Part shown: positions 17,782-27,060 of the stretch, piece by piece
How the letters are laid out: the number at the start of each line of letters is the position of its first letter
Position numbering within the stretch: the first letter of the stretch is position 1
DNA from: an archaeon 13_1_40CM_2_52_13
Lineage (GTDB): Archaea > Thermoproteota > Bathyarchaeia > 40CM-2-53-6
NCBI GenBank assembly: GCA_001919285.1
Contig: MNHO01000051.1
Location: 1-32,381, forward strand
Length of the DNA stretch: 32,381 nt
Reading direction: 5' to 3'
Position numbers and translations under genes: made by a program
Notes under the pieces: model-generated
What the model saw: only the letters and a program-made list of their open reading frames with translations
Databases searched by the model: none
Told to the model about the DNA's origin: nothing

Positions 17782-18366
17782 TCAGATGCGACTCATTCGC
17801 AACTTGAACAGCCGGATCCTCTCAGAATCTAGGATCCCATCAATATTCTTTTCAAGGCCCTCAAAGTCTATCGTCTCGTAAGTCTTGACTGAGGCCATTT
17901 TGGCTCTCGCTCGTTTCAGAATAGATAAACAGATTTCTTCCTCACCCTTCTGATGGTGCACGAATGCAGCCGCGGTTAGGATTATGCTCTGGATCGCATC
18001 TCGTTCAAGACCCTTCGATACGTGCCATGCCTGTTCGAGGATTTCGTGGCACTCCCAGAACCTTTCTTCGTTGAAGAGCTGTACTCCCTCCTCTAAAGCT
18101 TCCTCTTTATTGACGTGCTTCGGAGGCGTGTCTAGAAGTTTTACGTTGACTATCTTGAATAGACTCCTAGTTAGGAGTCTCTGCCGGTCATCTAGCTCTT
18201 TTTCGTCCCGCGCGAACATGTTGAACTCTAGTGCGTCTGTCGCGACTCGGAAGTGGCTCGCGCTCTCCCTGGACCCAAGGATCTTCCGGATAGTACTGGC
18301 GACCCGCTCCGCGTCCTTCGGAGAGTACCCGTCCTTGTTGGCGACTCTGAGAAGGTACCTCGCCAA
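17782..18366 (-). CDS. DUF309 domain-containing protein
   Basis: GVQLFNEERFWECHEILEQAWHVSKGLERDAIQSIILTAAAFVHHQKGE matches the DUF309 pattern; additional ~100-aa N-terminal region. Confidence 0.82.
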   Translation of the reverse strand: MARYLLRVANKDGYSPKDAERVASTIRKILGSRESASHFRVATDALEFNMFARDEKELDDRQRLLTRSLFKIVNVKLLDTPPKHVNKEEALEEGVQLFNEERFWECHEILEQAWHVSKGLERDAIQSIILTAAAFVHHQKGEEEICLSILKRARAKMASVKTYETIDFEGLEKNIDGILDSERIRLFKLRMSRI

Positions 18367-18383
18367 CGCTCTTCAACCTGAGC

Positions 18384-19328
18384 CTATACGAATCCTTGTT
18401 CTCTCAGATATCTGATTCTTAGAAGCTCTTCGCCCGTCAGAGGGGGCAGCTCTGATGCTTTGATGTTCTCTTCTGTCTGTTGCGGCGTCTTCGCGCCAGG
18501 GATCACGGTTGACACGTCCTTATGGTCGAGTGCGAATCTGATGGAGGCTTGCGCTAGGGTCCTTCTCTTCGATTCGAGAAGCCTGAGCTGCTGGGCTGCT
18601 CTTATCAGGCCAACTAGATAGTTGCGGGGAAAATTACTGCGAATGTCGCCTGAGGGAAAGGTCGAGTCGATAGTGAATTTTCCGCTTAGGAATCCGTTGG
18701 AAAGTGGTTCTCGCGCGATGATCGCCACATTCTGTTCCCGAGCTGCCCGGAAAAGCTGGTTCTTAGCCTCCTGGCGCAGTAGGTTGAAAACTACTTGGAC
18801 GGCTACTGGATTTCCGTACTTCATCGATAATAGTCCCTCCTGCGGATCATGGATCGAAACGCCGTAATGTCGAATTCGTCCAGAATCCTTCAGCTTCTCT
18901 AGTCCCTCGAAGATCTTCCCATTCTTCAGTAGTTGGATGGGGGGATTGTGTAGCTGGTAGAGGTCAATATAGTCCGTCTGGAGCCTCTCGCAACTCTTTG
19001 CTGACGCGAAATCCAGATAGTCCGGGTTGAAGTTCATGCGGGGAGGATCATGGTAGAAGTCGCCCCCCACTTTGGTCGCCAGGATAACATCGTTCCTGTG
19101 CCCCTTCAGTCCCTGGCCGAGAATCTCTTCGCTATGTCCATGTCCATAGACATCGGCCGTATCATAGAAGTTGCATCCAAGCTCAAATGCTCTCTCGACT
19201 GCTGCGAGGGAGACTTTGTCGTCTGTGGGTCCGTAGCTGTTCCCGTGATTGTTTCCTCCTATCGCCCAGGCCCCAAATCCTACCTCGCTGACTTTGAGAC
19301 CTGTCTTTCCCAGGGTCCGGTATTTCAT
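18384..19328 (-). CDS. Aldo/keto reductase
   Basis: MKYRTLGKTGLKVSEVGFGAWAIGG, NFYDTADVYGHGHSEEILGQGLK, DYIDLYQLHNP, FALDHKDVSTVIPGAKTPQQTEEN. Confidence 0.95.
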   Translation of the reverse strand: MKYRTLGKTGLKVSEVGFGAWAIGGNNHGNSYGPTDDKVSLAAVERAFELGCNFYDTADVYGHGHSEEILGQGLKGHRNDVILATKVGGDFYHDPPRMNFNPDYLDFASAKSCERLQTDYIDLYQLHNPPIQLLKNGKIFEGLEKLKDSGRIRHYGVSIHDPQEGLLSMKYGNPVAVQVVFNLLRQEAKNQLFRAAREQNVAIIAREPLSNGFLSGKFTIDSTFPSGDIRSNFPRNYLVGLIRAAQQLRLLESKRRTLAQASIRFALDHKDVSTVIPGAKTPQQTEENIKASELPPLTGEELLRIRYLREQGFV

Positions 19329-19455
19329 AATGGGACTCTATCCAAACATCACACGTTTCAACTAATGAACTTCAGGACAGGAATCTCGCCTGATTAAGCT
19401 TAACCTGATCTGCGAAAGAAAGAAGGGTAGCGGAGATTTGCCCCCTTCGGATTTT

Positions 19456-20532
19456 CTAATTGCTTTTCGGAAACCTTTGGACCTGAAGGTGTCTGTGTCT
19501 AATTACGAGGACAGCGGCGAGTCCTGCGATTCCTGCGCCGCCCGCTATGATGTAGAGAGTTGGCAGTCCACCTTGAAGGCCGAAGCTCGGGTCATGAACT
19601 AGGGTTGATCCGCTGGCGAAGTAGGGATAGACAAGGTATAGTTTGAGGAAGGTTTCGGGCCCGTCCTTCTCCGACTTGTACGAGGCGACCACGAGTACCG
19701 ATTGTGTGGTTCCGCTGGCTGATGTTAGCGTAGCTGTGTTGACGAAGTGGAAGAATCCGATGTTCATGCTTGAAGTGACCGGTCCAGAAGCATATCGGAC
19801 ATTTTGCTCAACGCCCGAGGCCTCCCGGTAGGGGTGCTCCATTACTCCAGCGCCTTCGTCGTTGGTTGCGTCGACTGTTGTCGTTCCGGTGCCTTGGTCT
19901 AGATCGAAGTGGTTGTAGTCGCTGTGCATGTTGACCTGTAGGGCCAGCTTGTCGTTGAGTGACGCGAACGGCCAGTTCTTCAGTACAAAGTCGATCTTGA
20001 TTTCCGCATTGTTGATCGTTACTGATTGTCCGTTTGCGGTAATGGTCCTGGTGTTGTTGTAGGCTTTCACGACGAGCACGACGTCACCTGGCTTGAGAGA
20101 TTGAGGTGGCGGGGTCTGTTGAACAATCTGCATCGGGCTGTTGAGGGTGAAGTTGAAACCCATTCCAATCGTAGTCCCGGTGGTTTTGTCCCTGACTGGA
20201 TAGAAGTTGCTGGCGGTCCAGGTGGCCGAATCAAAGTCGGCTCGCGCCAGCATCGTAGGACTCTCGTACGTGCTCTCCCCAGAGCTAGTGCTGAATTCTA
20301 TGAGAGCCCTGAAGTTGAGCTGGTAGGTTGTCCTTCCAACCTCGTTTGTCGCGTAGAACGTAATATGAGGGACGTTTCCCTCAAACACGCCCGTCAAAGG
20401 TCCACTCTTGAAGATGACCCTGTTTGATGAGTCGACCGATCCCGTGGGGACGGCGCCCGCTACAGCAGGAACCGCGAGCACTGAGATTGCGAGCGCAAAG
20501 GTTCCGAGCAGCATCGTCATAGTTCTTTTCAT
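19456..20532 (-). CDS. Secreted protein of unknown function with signal peptide and C-terminal TM anchor
   Basis: MKRTMTMLLGTFALAISVLAVPAVAGA signal-like N-terminus; LPTLYIIAGGAGIAGLAAVLVIRHRHLQ C-terminal TM. Confidence 0.75.
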   Translation of the reverse strand: MKRTMTMLLGTFALAISVLAVPAVAGAVPTGSVDSSNRVIFKSGPLTGVFEGNVPHITFYATNEVGRTTYQLNFRALIEFSTSSGESTYESPTMLARADFDSATWTASNFYPVRDKTTGTTIGMGFNFTLNSPMQIVQQTPPPQSLKPGDVVLVVKAYNNTRTITANGQSVTINNAEIKIDFVLKNWPFASLNDKLALQVNMHSDYNHFDLDQGTGTTTVDATNDEGAGVMEHPYREASGVEQNVRYASGPVTSSMNIGFFHFVNTATLTSASGTTQSVLVVASYKSEKDGPETFLKLYLVYPYFASGSTLVHDPSFGLQGGLPTLYIIAGGAGIAGLAAVLVIRHRHLQVQRFPKSN

Positions 20533-20675
20533 CGTTCTCGAATCATCTCCGTTTCTTCAACCTAGACATATGTTTTAGATGCGATTTAGGCGTTTTTCTT
20601 CTGAAAGGGGCGAAATTACAGTTTCTACACTACAAGAACTTGTTCTAGGGTTCGAAACCGGAATGTTCTGAGATT

Positions 20676-21539
20676 CTAGAATAGTCCCAGCGATAATGCG
20701 AAGATGACCGCGGTGATGTTGAGGTACATGACAGCGAGGCTGATCAGAGCTGTCCGTTCCATCTTGAGACCCTTGGATATTGAAATGGCGCTTGAGAGTA
20801 GGCAGACAACCCAGACTTGCACTCCTATCTGTAATAGAATCGTGAATGCAGTTGCGGATTGGATTACAGCCGAGAAAGGTTGAACCAGCAGAATCAGACC
20901 TGGAACTAGAAGGAGGGGCAGCATCGCGAAGGCGGTGCCGTTGACCAGGCTGAGTTCTCCTCCACTCCTACGATATAACAAGTTGCACATGATATCCGCA
21001 ACTGCGAATGTGATGAACCATCCCAAAGGAAACAGTAAGAGGAACCAGGTCTTCGCGATTCCCTGAGTCGGATTGAGATAGAACAGGAGAATCGGTTCGA
21101 GGTTTGTCATGAAAGATATCGCTCCTCCGAGAGCCAGGATCATGGCTGCAATTGGGAGGCTCCTCAACGGCTCCCGGCTAAGATAGTTGAATACAGTTCT
21201 ACCAAACAGAAGCTCGCTCGACAGGAAGCCGAAGCGCGATTCCGTAGTAGGAGTCTGAGCCGCGTTGGCGATTATTCTCTCCTCCCCCGTGCTGAACGCG
21301 TTGATGGCAGCTCTGCCATCGTCCGTCAGCACGTATTTCCTGTCGGCCCCCTGAGCCACAAATCCTTCTAGGCTATCTAGGTGATGGTAGAGGGCGCCTA
21401 CGCTTATCTTCAGAGTCTCGTGGAGTTCTTTGAAACCGGCTTTGCCTCTCTCCTTCAGGATCTGGACAATCTGTCGCCTGGTCGGATTGGCGAGAGCATT
21501 GTAGACTCTCGTGAGACTCTCGTCAGACTTGTCCAACAT
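20676..21539 (-). CDS. ArsR-like winged-helix transcriptional regulator fused to a multi-TM domain
   Basis: N-terminal VYNALANPTRRQIVQILKERGKAGFKELHETLKISVGALYHHLDSLEGF HTH; C-terminal half has several TM helices. Confidence 0.85.
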   Translation of the reverse strand: MLDKSDESLTRVYNALANPTRRQIVQILKERGKAGFKELHETLKISVGALYHHLDSLEGFVAQGADRKYVLTDDGRAAINAFSTGEERIIANAAQTPTTESRFGFLSSELLFGRTVFNYLSREPLRSLPIAAMILALGGAISFMTNLEPILLFYLNPTQGIAKTWFLLLFPLGWFITFAVADIMCNLLYRRSGGELSLVNGTAFAMLPLLLVPGLILLVQPFSAVIQSATAFTILLQIGVQVWVVCLLSSAISISKGLKMERTALISLAVMYLNITAVIFALSLGLF

Positions 21540-22077
21540 CGATGAAATCCGTCTCTGGGAACGTTAAGGTCCACGATTCCGAGGAGTCCAGCCCGTATAT
21601 CCATGCTGAAACTAGCGTGGAGAGTCTGAAGTTGCCTAATTAGAAAAAAAGGAAGAAGACTGGGACAGTCTCCCACCGTCCCGATCGGTGGTGCGCTATA
21701 TTCTTCGAGGCGAGGGGGCACAGTCCTAAGTTGCTTCCGGACGATATCAAGGGCGATGCGCAAAGGATACTTCCGATCTCGCCCAAGGCTGGGCTATTCC
21801 AGGCGGACTGCCACACAGCGTATTCCGACGTCCGAGAAAGGCGAAAAAATACGTTTCCTGAAACAGAAAAAGCATTCTTATCCAGCCCCCCAGAGGTTGC
21901 CAAAATCTCCCGATAGACAAAGGGGAAAAAGGGGAGAGTGTCGGAAAGCCCACGCTATCCACGGGATGTTATGCCTGCCCTATGTTTGGGCACAGTATTG
22001 ATGGTTCATGTTGTTCACCTGTCAGGGTTACAGTGGGTTGATAGTTCCGACAGGGGGCGTAGTTGTAAGGATGAACG

Positions 22078-22449
22078 TTGGCAGTAAACGTTGAGAAAAA
22101 GCCAACAGCAGCCTTCGCGCTGTCAATACTCGCAGGGATATTCACCCTCGTCGGCGCTTTTTTAGCTAGCGCCATCACATCGCTTCTCGTCCCAGGCTTT
22201 CCCAGCAGTATGCTCCTGATCTGGGGAAGTATCGCCGGCATCCTCACCCTTGTCGGTGGCTGGCTGCTGTACAACAACGCGGCCCAGAGAAAGCTAGGCA
22301 GCACATTAGTGCTCGTCTTCTCAATACTATCCATGAACTTCATCGGCCTCATTCTAGGCCTCATCGGAGGATTCCTAGGATTTACCTACAAGACAGGTGC
22401 AAACACCACCAACACTTCCAGCTCTAGCCGCGGGTATACCCCGCCCTGA
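22078..22449 (+). CDS. Small four-TM-like membrane protein of unknown function (TTG start)
   Basis: PTAAFALSILAGIFTLVGAFLASAI...LLIWGSIAGILTLVGGWLLYNNA...FIGLILGLIGGFLGFTYK; Ser/Thr/Asn-rich tail. Confidence 0.65.
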   Translation: MAVNVEKKPTAAFALSILAGIFTLVGAFLASAITSLLVPGFPSSMLLIWGSIAGILTLVGGWLLYNNAAQRKLGSTLVLVFSILSMNFIGLILGLIGGFLGFTYKTGANTTNTSSSSRGYTPP

Positions 22450-22461
22450 CAACCAGGGCGG
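22441..22461 (+). terminator. GC-rich hairpin CCGCCCTG-ACAAC-CAGGGCGG overlapping a stop codon, followed by a pyrimidine-rich tract
   Basis: Perfect 8-bp inverted repeat with 5-nt loop, then acccccTTTCTTTC. Confidence 0.45.
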
Positions 22462-22552
22462 ACCCCCTTTCTTTCAGCCTCCTTCTCAGACCATTCATTG
22501 AAATCAGTTAATGCTTAAATCGTCACTTTGACAATCCCGTTACCATCCTTCC

Positions 22553-23857
22553 TTGACTACCACGATCAGCCTCTCAGTCTTGGATGAATTCGGAGGCAGC
22601 AAGCTTCTCACCCCAGACAAGATACGATATGTGCAAGCGAATCCACTTCCGAGCAAACCCGTCGATTCGGCCTTTAGGGAGGCCCTCACATCTCCTATCG
22701 GGGCTCGACCTTTCGAGAGAGAGAAGGGCTGGAGTCCCGCAATAATCCTCACCGACTCCACTCGCAAACAATCACCCTTCATCAAGCAACTGATCAGTCT
22801 GATTGAGCCTAAGACTGATGACATCAAGTTTATTTTCGCATGCGGAACTCACGTACCCGCCGATCAGTCATTCATTCGGAAGGTCCTCGGGGACGACATC
22901 TACAAACGCTACGAGAAAAGTATCAAGGTAAGCTCAACACAAAACCCCGGAAGCAAATACGAGTGGATCGGCCTCACGGGTCGAGGAACACCGGTCGAGT
23001 TGAACAAGGAACTGTTCGACCGGGATCTGCTAATTTCAACGCTGAACGTTCAGCCCCACTACTTCGCAGGCTTCGAAGGGGGAGCCAAGGCTCTTCTGCC
23101 TGGATGTTCCGGTCTCAAGACGATTACTACGAACCATGGCTATGTGGTAGGAAATCCGAGCTGTCACGAGCTTGTGGTCATAGGCAACCCGATGCGTGAA
23201 GACATAAACGAGGTCCCGAACATTCTCAAGGAATACATGAAGATCGAGCATCGAATTCTTGACTTTGTTCTCAACCAGGACGGTAGTCTTGTAAAAGGTT
23301 CCTATGGTGATCCGAATCTAGCTCACCTGCAGCTAGCTGAGAACTATTCCAAGAGAGCTCACACTGTCCAATCCCGCCCGTCGCCCCTTGTCCTGACTAG
23401 GGCCGATGGACCCATGGGACAGAACCTCTACCAGGCGTTGAAAGCATCTACCTTCGCTACCGGCCTCGTACCATCAGCGCATTCGCCTAAACCAGCAGTC
23501 TTGCTCCTCGCTTCACTGGAGAATGGTATTGGAAGTGATGCGTTCAAGACCGAGATGGAGACATACGGCAAAACGGATCCTGAGAAGGTTCTAGAGGATT
23601 TGAAGAAGAGAGCGAAGGCTGGCAGGGTTACAGAAGCTTCGCAGAAGCCCAACCGGCTAGCCATCGACGATGGGAAGGCCAATTTCGCAGTCGTCTCACC
23701 CAAGGCGCCAGCAGTGGTCGAGCAATTCCTAGGCAAGACCCGGATAGGGTTCTACCGAACGATCGATGACGCATTGAGATCTATGGACTCGAAATTGTAC
23801 GAACGGGATGTGGCTGTGATCCCATTCGGCTCCTCGACGGTTCCCATCGCTTCCTGA
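22553..23857 (+). CDS. LarA-like (lactate racemase family, DUF2088) protein, TTG start
   Basis: FACGTHVPADQSF, PHYFAGFEGGAKALLPGCSGLKTITTNHGYV: conserved His, Lys and His positions of the LarA family. Confidence 0.87.
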   Translation: MTTTISLSVLDEFGGSKLLTPDKIRYVQANPLPSKPVDSAFREALTSPIGARPFEREKGWSPAIILTDSTRKQSPFIKQLISLIEPKTDDIKFIFACGTHVPADQSFIRKVLGDDIYKRYEKSIKVSSTQNPGSKYEWIGLTGRGTPVELNKELFDRDLLISTLNVQPHYFAGFEGGAKALLPGCSGLKTITTNHGYVVGNPSCHELVVIGNPMREDINEVPNILKEYMKIEHRILDFVLNQDGSLVKGSYGDPNLAHLQLAENYSKRAHTVQSRPSPLVLTRADGPMGQNLYQALKASTFATGLVPSAHSPKPAVLLLASLENGIGSDAFKTEMETYGKTDPEKVLEDLKKRAKAGRVTEASQKPNRLAIDDGKANFAVVSPKAPAVVEQFLGKTRIGFYRTIDDALRSMDSKLYERDVAVIPFGSSTVPIAS

Positions 23858-23905
23858 TCTAAAACAGGGTTCAAGAAGGATTCCTCGCATACTTCGAATA
23901 TCGGG

Positions 23906-24349
23906 GTGTGGAACGCGCTTTACAAGAAACTTTTGTCGGGTTTCGTTCTCCGCTTGGAACAAGGCGATGATATACTCAAGACATTGCGAGAGTTTGCGAA
24001 CGCACAGAAACTTCACGCCTCTTTCTTCGAGGGCATAGGTTCTTTGTACAAGGCAGTGCTGGGCCACTACGATTTCAGAGATACGAAGACCTACAAGTAC
24101 GAAACGTTCGACGAGGACTTGGAAGTACTCACACTATCAGGGAACGTTGTGGCGATGAATCGACAAGCCTTGCCTCACGCGCACATTACATTGGGACGCC
24201 GAGATTTCTCCGTAATAGGAGGCCACCTCGAAGAAGGGTCCCTCGCGAATATGGTCGAGGTCCACATGAGTAAGCTTCCAGGGAAGCTATCGAAGGCTCG
24301 GGATGAAGACGTCGGGCTTAACCTCCTTCAGTTGCCCCGCAAATTCTAG
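23906..24349 (+). CDS. PPC/DUF296 domain protein (GTG start)
   Basis: FVLRLEQGDDILKTLREFANAQKLHASFFEGIGSLYKAVLGHYD...LPHAHITLGRRDFSVIGGHLEEG. Confidence 0.9.
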   Translation: MWNALYKKLLSGFVLRLEQGDDILKTLREFANAQKLHASFFEGIGSLYKAVLGHYDFRDTKTYKYETFDEDLEVLTLSGNVVAMNRQALPHAHITLGRRDFSVIGGHLEEGSLANMVEVHMSKLPGKLSKARDEDVGLNLLQLPRKF

Positions 24350-24471
24350 AGCTCCTTAGAGGGCAACGCGGTAAGGACCAACAGTCCGTTCCCGTTCCAA
24401 ACCTCTCACTGGACCATCTAACCTATTACAAGAAGGAGCCGCCATGCCAACTTGTCCCCTCGGATGCTGCC

Positions 24472-25632
24472 ATGGCCAAGAAAATCGGCACGCGGATGAT
24501 TCTATACCTCTACCTGGCAGTATTCCTTACTCGCATAGGATTCGGCTCGGTGACGATACTATTTCCATTATACTTGCCCACGGGAGCCTTCCAGGTGGGT
24601 CTGATCCTGGCTCTCTACCCTATCGCTGAGGCAGTTTCCGCAATGCCGGTTGGTCGACTAGCAGATCGGATGAGCAGAAAAAAGCTTCACCTAACGGGCA
24701 TGACACTCATCACAGTTCTGACCGCAGCAATCGGTTTCACAAGAAACTTGCTGAATGTCTCCGTACTCCACGCTCTAATGGGGGTGTCCGCCGCAATGGC
24801 GGCAGTGACATCTCTCACCCTACTGGGTGATGCCACCAAACAAACCAACCGAGGGAAGAAGATGGGAGGCTTCGACCTAGCCAACCTAGGCGGATATGGG
24901 CTAGGTTTCGGGGTCGGGTCCATTCTCGTCACGGAATTCGCATCGAGGCTGTCCTATGCTTTTTGGGTGACCTCGGGAATATTCCTGTTCACATCCATTC
25001 TGGCGACAAAGTTCTTGGTCGAACCCGTCAGGAGCGATGAGCTGAATCAGCCCGGGATTCGTCGGCGTCGGATTGGATCGAAGATTCGCCCTGTTCTGCC
25101 GATGTGGCTTGGTCAGACGATTATTCTTGGAATGTATTTCCTCCTGCCAAAGGCGTTCAAGGACGCGAACATTACCATCACTGGAGAGTTGCTGATCTTT
25201 CTTGGGGCGATTGGAGGGTTGTTTGCCCTTGGCGCTATAGTTTTTGGCCACATATCCGACAAGGTCGGCCGGACAAAGATAATGGTGCTCGGCGCTATCG
25301 GAGAGTTTGGCTTTCTAGTCCTTTTCGGCTTGTCCTTCCCATACTTTCTGACACACAACTTCCTGACGTACGCTTTGATTCTTGCCCCGCTATTTTTCTT
25401 GGCATCTGCAATCGCTCCCGCTATTCTCAGCTACGTCAGTGATATTTCCGGCAAAGCGAGACGGGGATCGGCCAATGGCCTCTACAGTGTTGTGCTGAGC
25501 ATCGGAATGGCCATCGGCAATATTCTAGGCGGCTTTGTATCAGAGTTCGGAGTACAGTGGATCTTTTTCGCAGGTGCGGGCATCTTGTTCCCCTCAATAA
25601 TAGTCTCATCCTCACTGTTGAGGAAGAAGTAG
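24472..25632 (+). CDS. MFS transporter
   Basis: Twelve-TM-like; GRLADRMSRKKLHLTGM and GHISDKVGRTKIMVLGA A-loop motifs. Confidence 0.92.
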   Translation: MAKKIGTRMILYLYLAVFLTRIGFGSVTILFPLYLPTGAFQVGLILALYPIAEAVSAMPVGRLADRMSRKKLHLTGMTLITVLTAAIGFTRNLLNVSVLHALMGVSAAMAAVTSLTLLGDATKQTNRGKKMGGFDLANLGGYGLGFGVGSILVTEFASRLSYAFWVTSGIFLFTSILATKFLVEPVRSDELNQPGIRRRRIGSKIRPVLPMWLGQTIILGMYFLLPKAFKDANITITGELLIFLGAIGGLFALGAIVFGHISDKVGRTKIMVLGAIGEFGFLVLFGLSFPYFLTHNFLTYALILAPLFFLASAIAPAILSYVSDISGKARRGSANGLYSVVLSIGMAIGNILGGFVSEFGVQWIFFAGAGILFPSIIVSSSLLRKK

Positions 25633-25656
25633 ATTTTGTCTGGAGAGGTTCAGGGA

Positions 25657-26832
25657 CTAGGCGACTAGGAATTTCTTTAGAGCCTCGCACACCCGGACCA
25701 CTTCGTCTTCGGCGAGGGTCGGGTACATTGGCAGGCTCAAGACCTCGTTTGCGAGCGACTCGCTCAGCGGAAACGCTCCTTCTGCATAGCCATACTTTTG
25801 CCTGTAGGGTGTTTGTAGATGGATAGGTCTGGGATAGTGTATGCCCGTCTCTATTCCATCGTCGGCCAGACGTTTTTTCACTCGGTCTCGGAGGTTAGTC
25901 CTGATTACGAACAAGTGATAGACGGCCTTCTCGAAACTGGCCTCTTGAGGTGGAAGAACGACGTCTCGCACGCCTTCAAGCTCCCTCCTGTATCTCTCGG
26001 ATATCCATCTTCTTGCCTCGTTCCAAGCCTCCAGCCTCTTTAGCTGGATTCTTCCAATGGCAGCGTTGACAGTGTTGAGCCTTGATGTGAAGCCTATTCG
26101 ACCATGATAGTATTTGTTGTTCTTGTCTCGGCCGCAATCTCTTATGCTCCTTGCTGCATCGGCCAGTTCCTCATTGTTCGTAGTTATCATGCCTCCGTCG
26201 CCGCCTACGGTCATGTTCTTTGCAGGATAGAACGAGAAGCATCCGGCGTCTCCGATAGAACCGACCTTTCTTCCCTTGAATTCGGCGCCGTGTGCCTGGC
26301 AAGCATCTTCAATCAGGCTTAGGCCCGATTCAGCCGCCATGTCGTGGAATTCATCAATTCGAGATGGGTGTCCGTACAGGTGCACTGGCATCAGTGCTCG
26401 AGTCTTGGAGCCAATCTTTGCCCGGGTCTTGCTAGGGCTTAGGTTCATTTCTGAGTCTTCAACGTCGGCGAAGATGGGCTCGGCGCCCGCGTGGACAATT
26501 GAGTTTGCTGTTGCGATAAAGGAGAATGGAGTCGTGATGACTTCGTTGCCATGCCCGATGCTCAGGGCCTGCAATGTAATTGAGAGAGCTGCGGTTCCGG
26601 AACCAGTAGAGACGGCATGCTTTGTGCCGCAGTACTGAGCGAATTCTTCCTCAAATTTGAAGACACTCTCGCCCATGACCATCATCTCGTTCTCAAGGGC
26701 GGAGAGGGCTGCTGCCTTCATCTCAGCGTCGATAATTGGGGATGCAAGATGTATCTTCTTACGAGGCTCATCGCGAGTTCGACTTTCGGACTCGACTGAT
26801 ATCGGCGTATGCAACGGCACGTTCTCTGTCAC
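25657..26832 (-). CDS. DegT/DnrJ/EryC1/StrS family aminotransferase
   Basis: GTKHAVSTGSGTAALSITLQAL, LIEDACQAHGAEFKGRKVGSIGDAGCFSFYPAKNMTVGGDGGMI (PLP Lys), GFTSRLNTVNAAIGRIQLKRL. Confidence 0.95.
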   Translation of the reverse strand: MTENVPLHTPISVESESRTRDEPRKKIHLASPIIDAEMKAAALSALENEMMVMGESVFKFEEEFAQYCGTKHAVSTGSGTAALSITLQALSIGHGNEVITTPFSFIATANSIVHAGAEPIFADVEDSEMNLSPSKTRAKIGSKTRALMPVHLYGHPSRIDEFHDMAAESGLSLIEDACQAHGAEFKGRKVGSIGDAGCFSFYPAKNMTVGGDGGMITTNNEELADAARSIRDCGRDKNNKYYHGRIGFTSRLNTVNAAIGRIQLKRLEAWNEARRWISERYRRELEGVRDVVLPPQEASFEKAVYHLFVIRTNLRDRVKKRLADDGIETGIHYPRPIHLQTPYRQKYGYAEGAFPLSESLANEVLSLPMYPTLAEDEVVRVCEALKKFLVA

Positions 26833-27060
26833 TATGTTCTTCAGCGTCCTGGTTCAGAAAGGACTTCACATGTCTGACTGATTAATCCTTTCCCCCGGAA
26901 AGGGCATTCTTAGATCTTCCGCAAGATAATGATATCTAGAGATTGACGGTGCGCACTCACATCCTCTCTCCTCAATCATCGAAGGGTGACTCTCTTGGAC
27001 TGTCAACTCTACCCATAGCTTAATTCCCACTTTCCCGGCTACCGGCAGGATCACCTAACC

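Noticed and set aside
21640-22010. RNase P RNA or SRP RNA candidate in the large intergenic region
   Set aside because: I looked for the conserved RNase P GGAAAGUCC/ACAGAA-type blocks and the SRP helix 8 block on both strands and did not find them; left only as an unexplained region.
26887-26903. Hairpin CCTTTCC-CCC-GGAAAGG upstream of the DegT aminotransferase
   Set aside because: Short 7-bp stem with no partner element; not enough to call a riboswitch or attenuator.
26866-27054. 62-aa minus ORF in the gap between the aminotransferase and the LigB-like gene
   Set aside because: No recognisable features and low coding character; probably chance.
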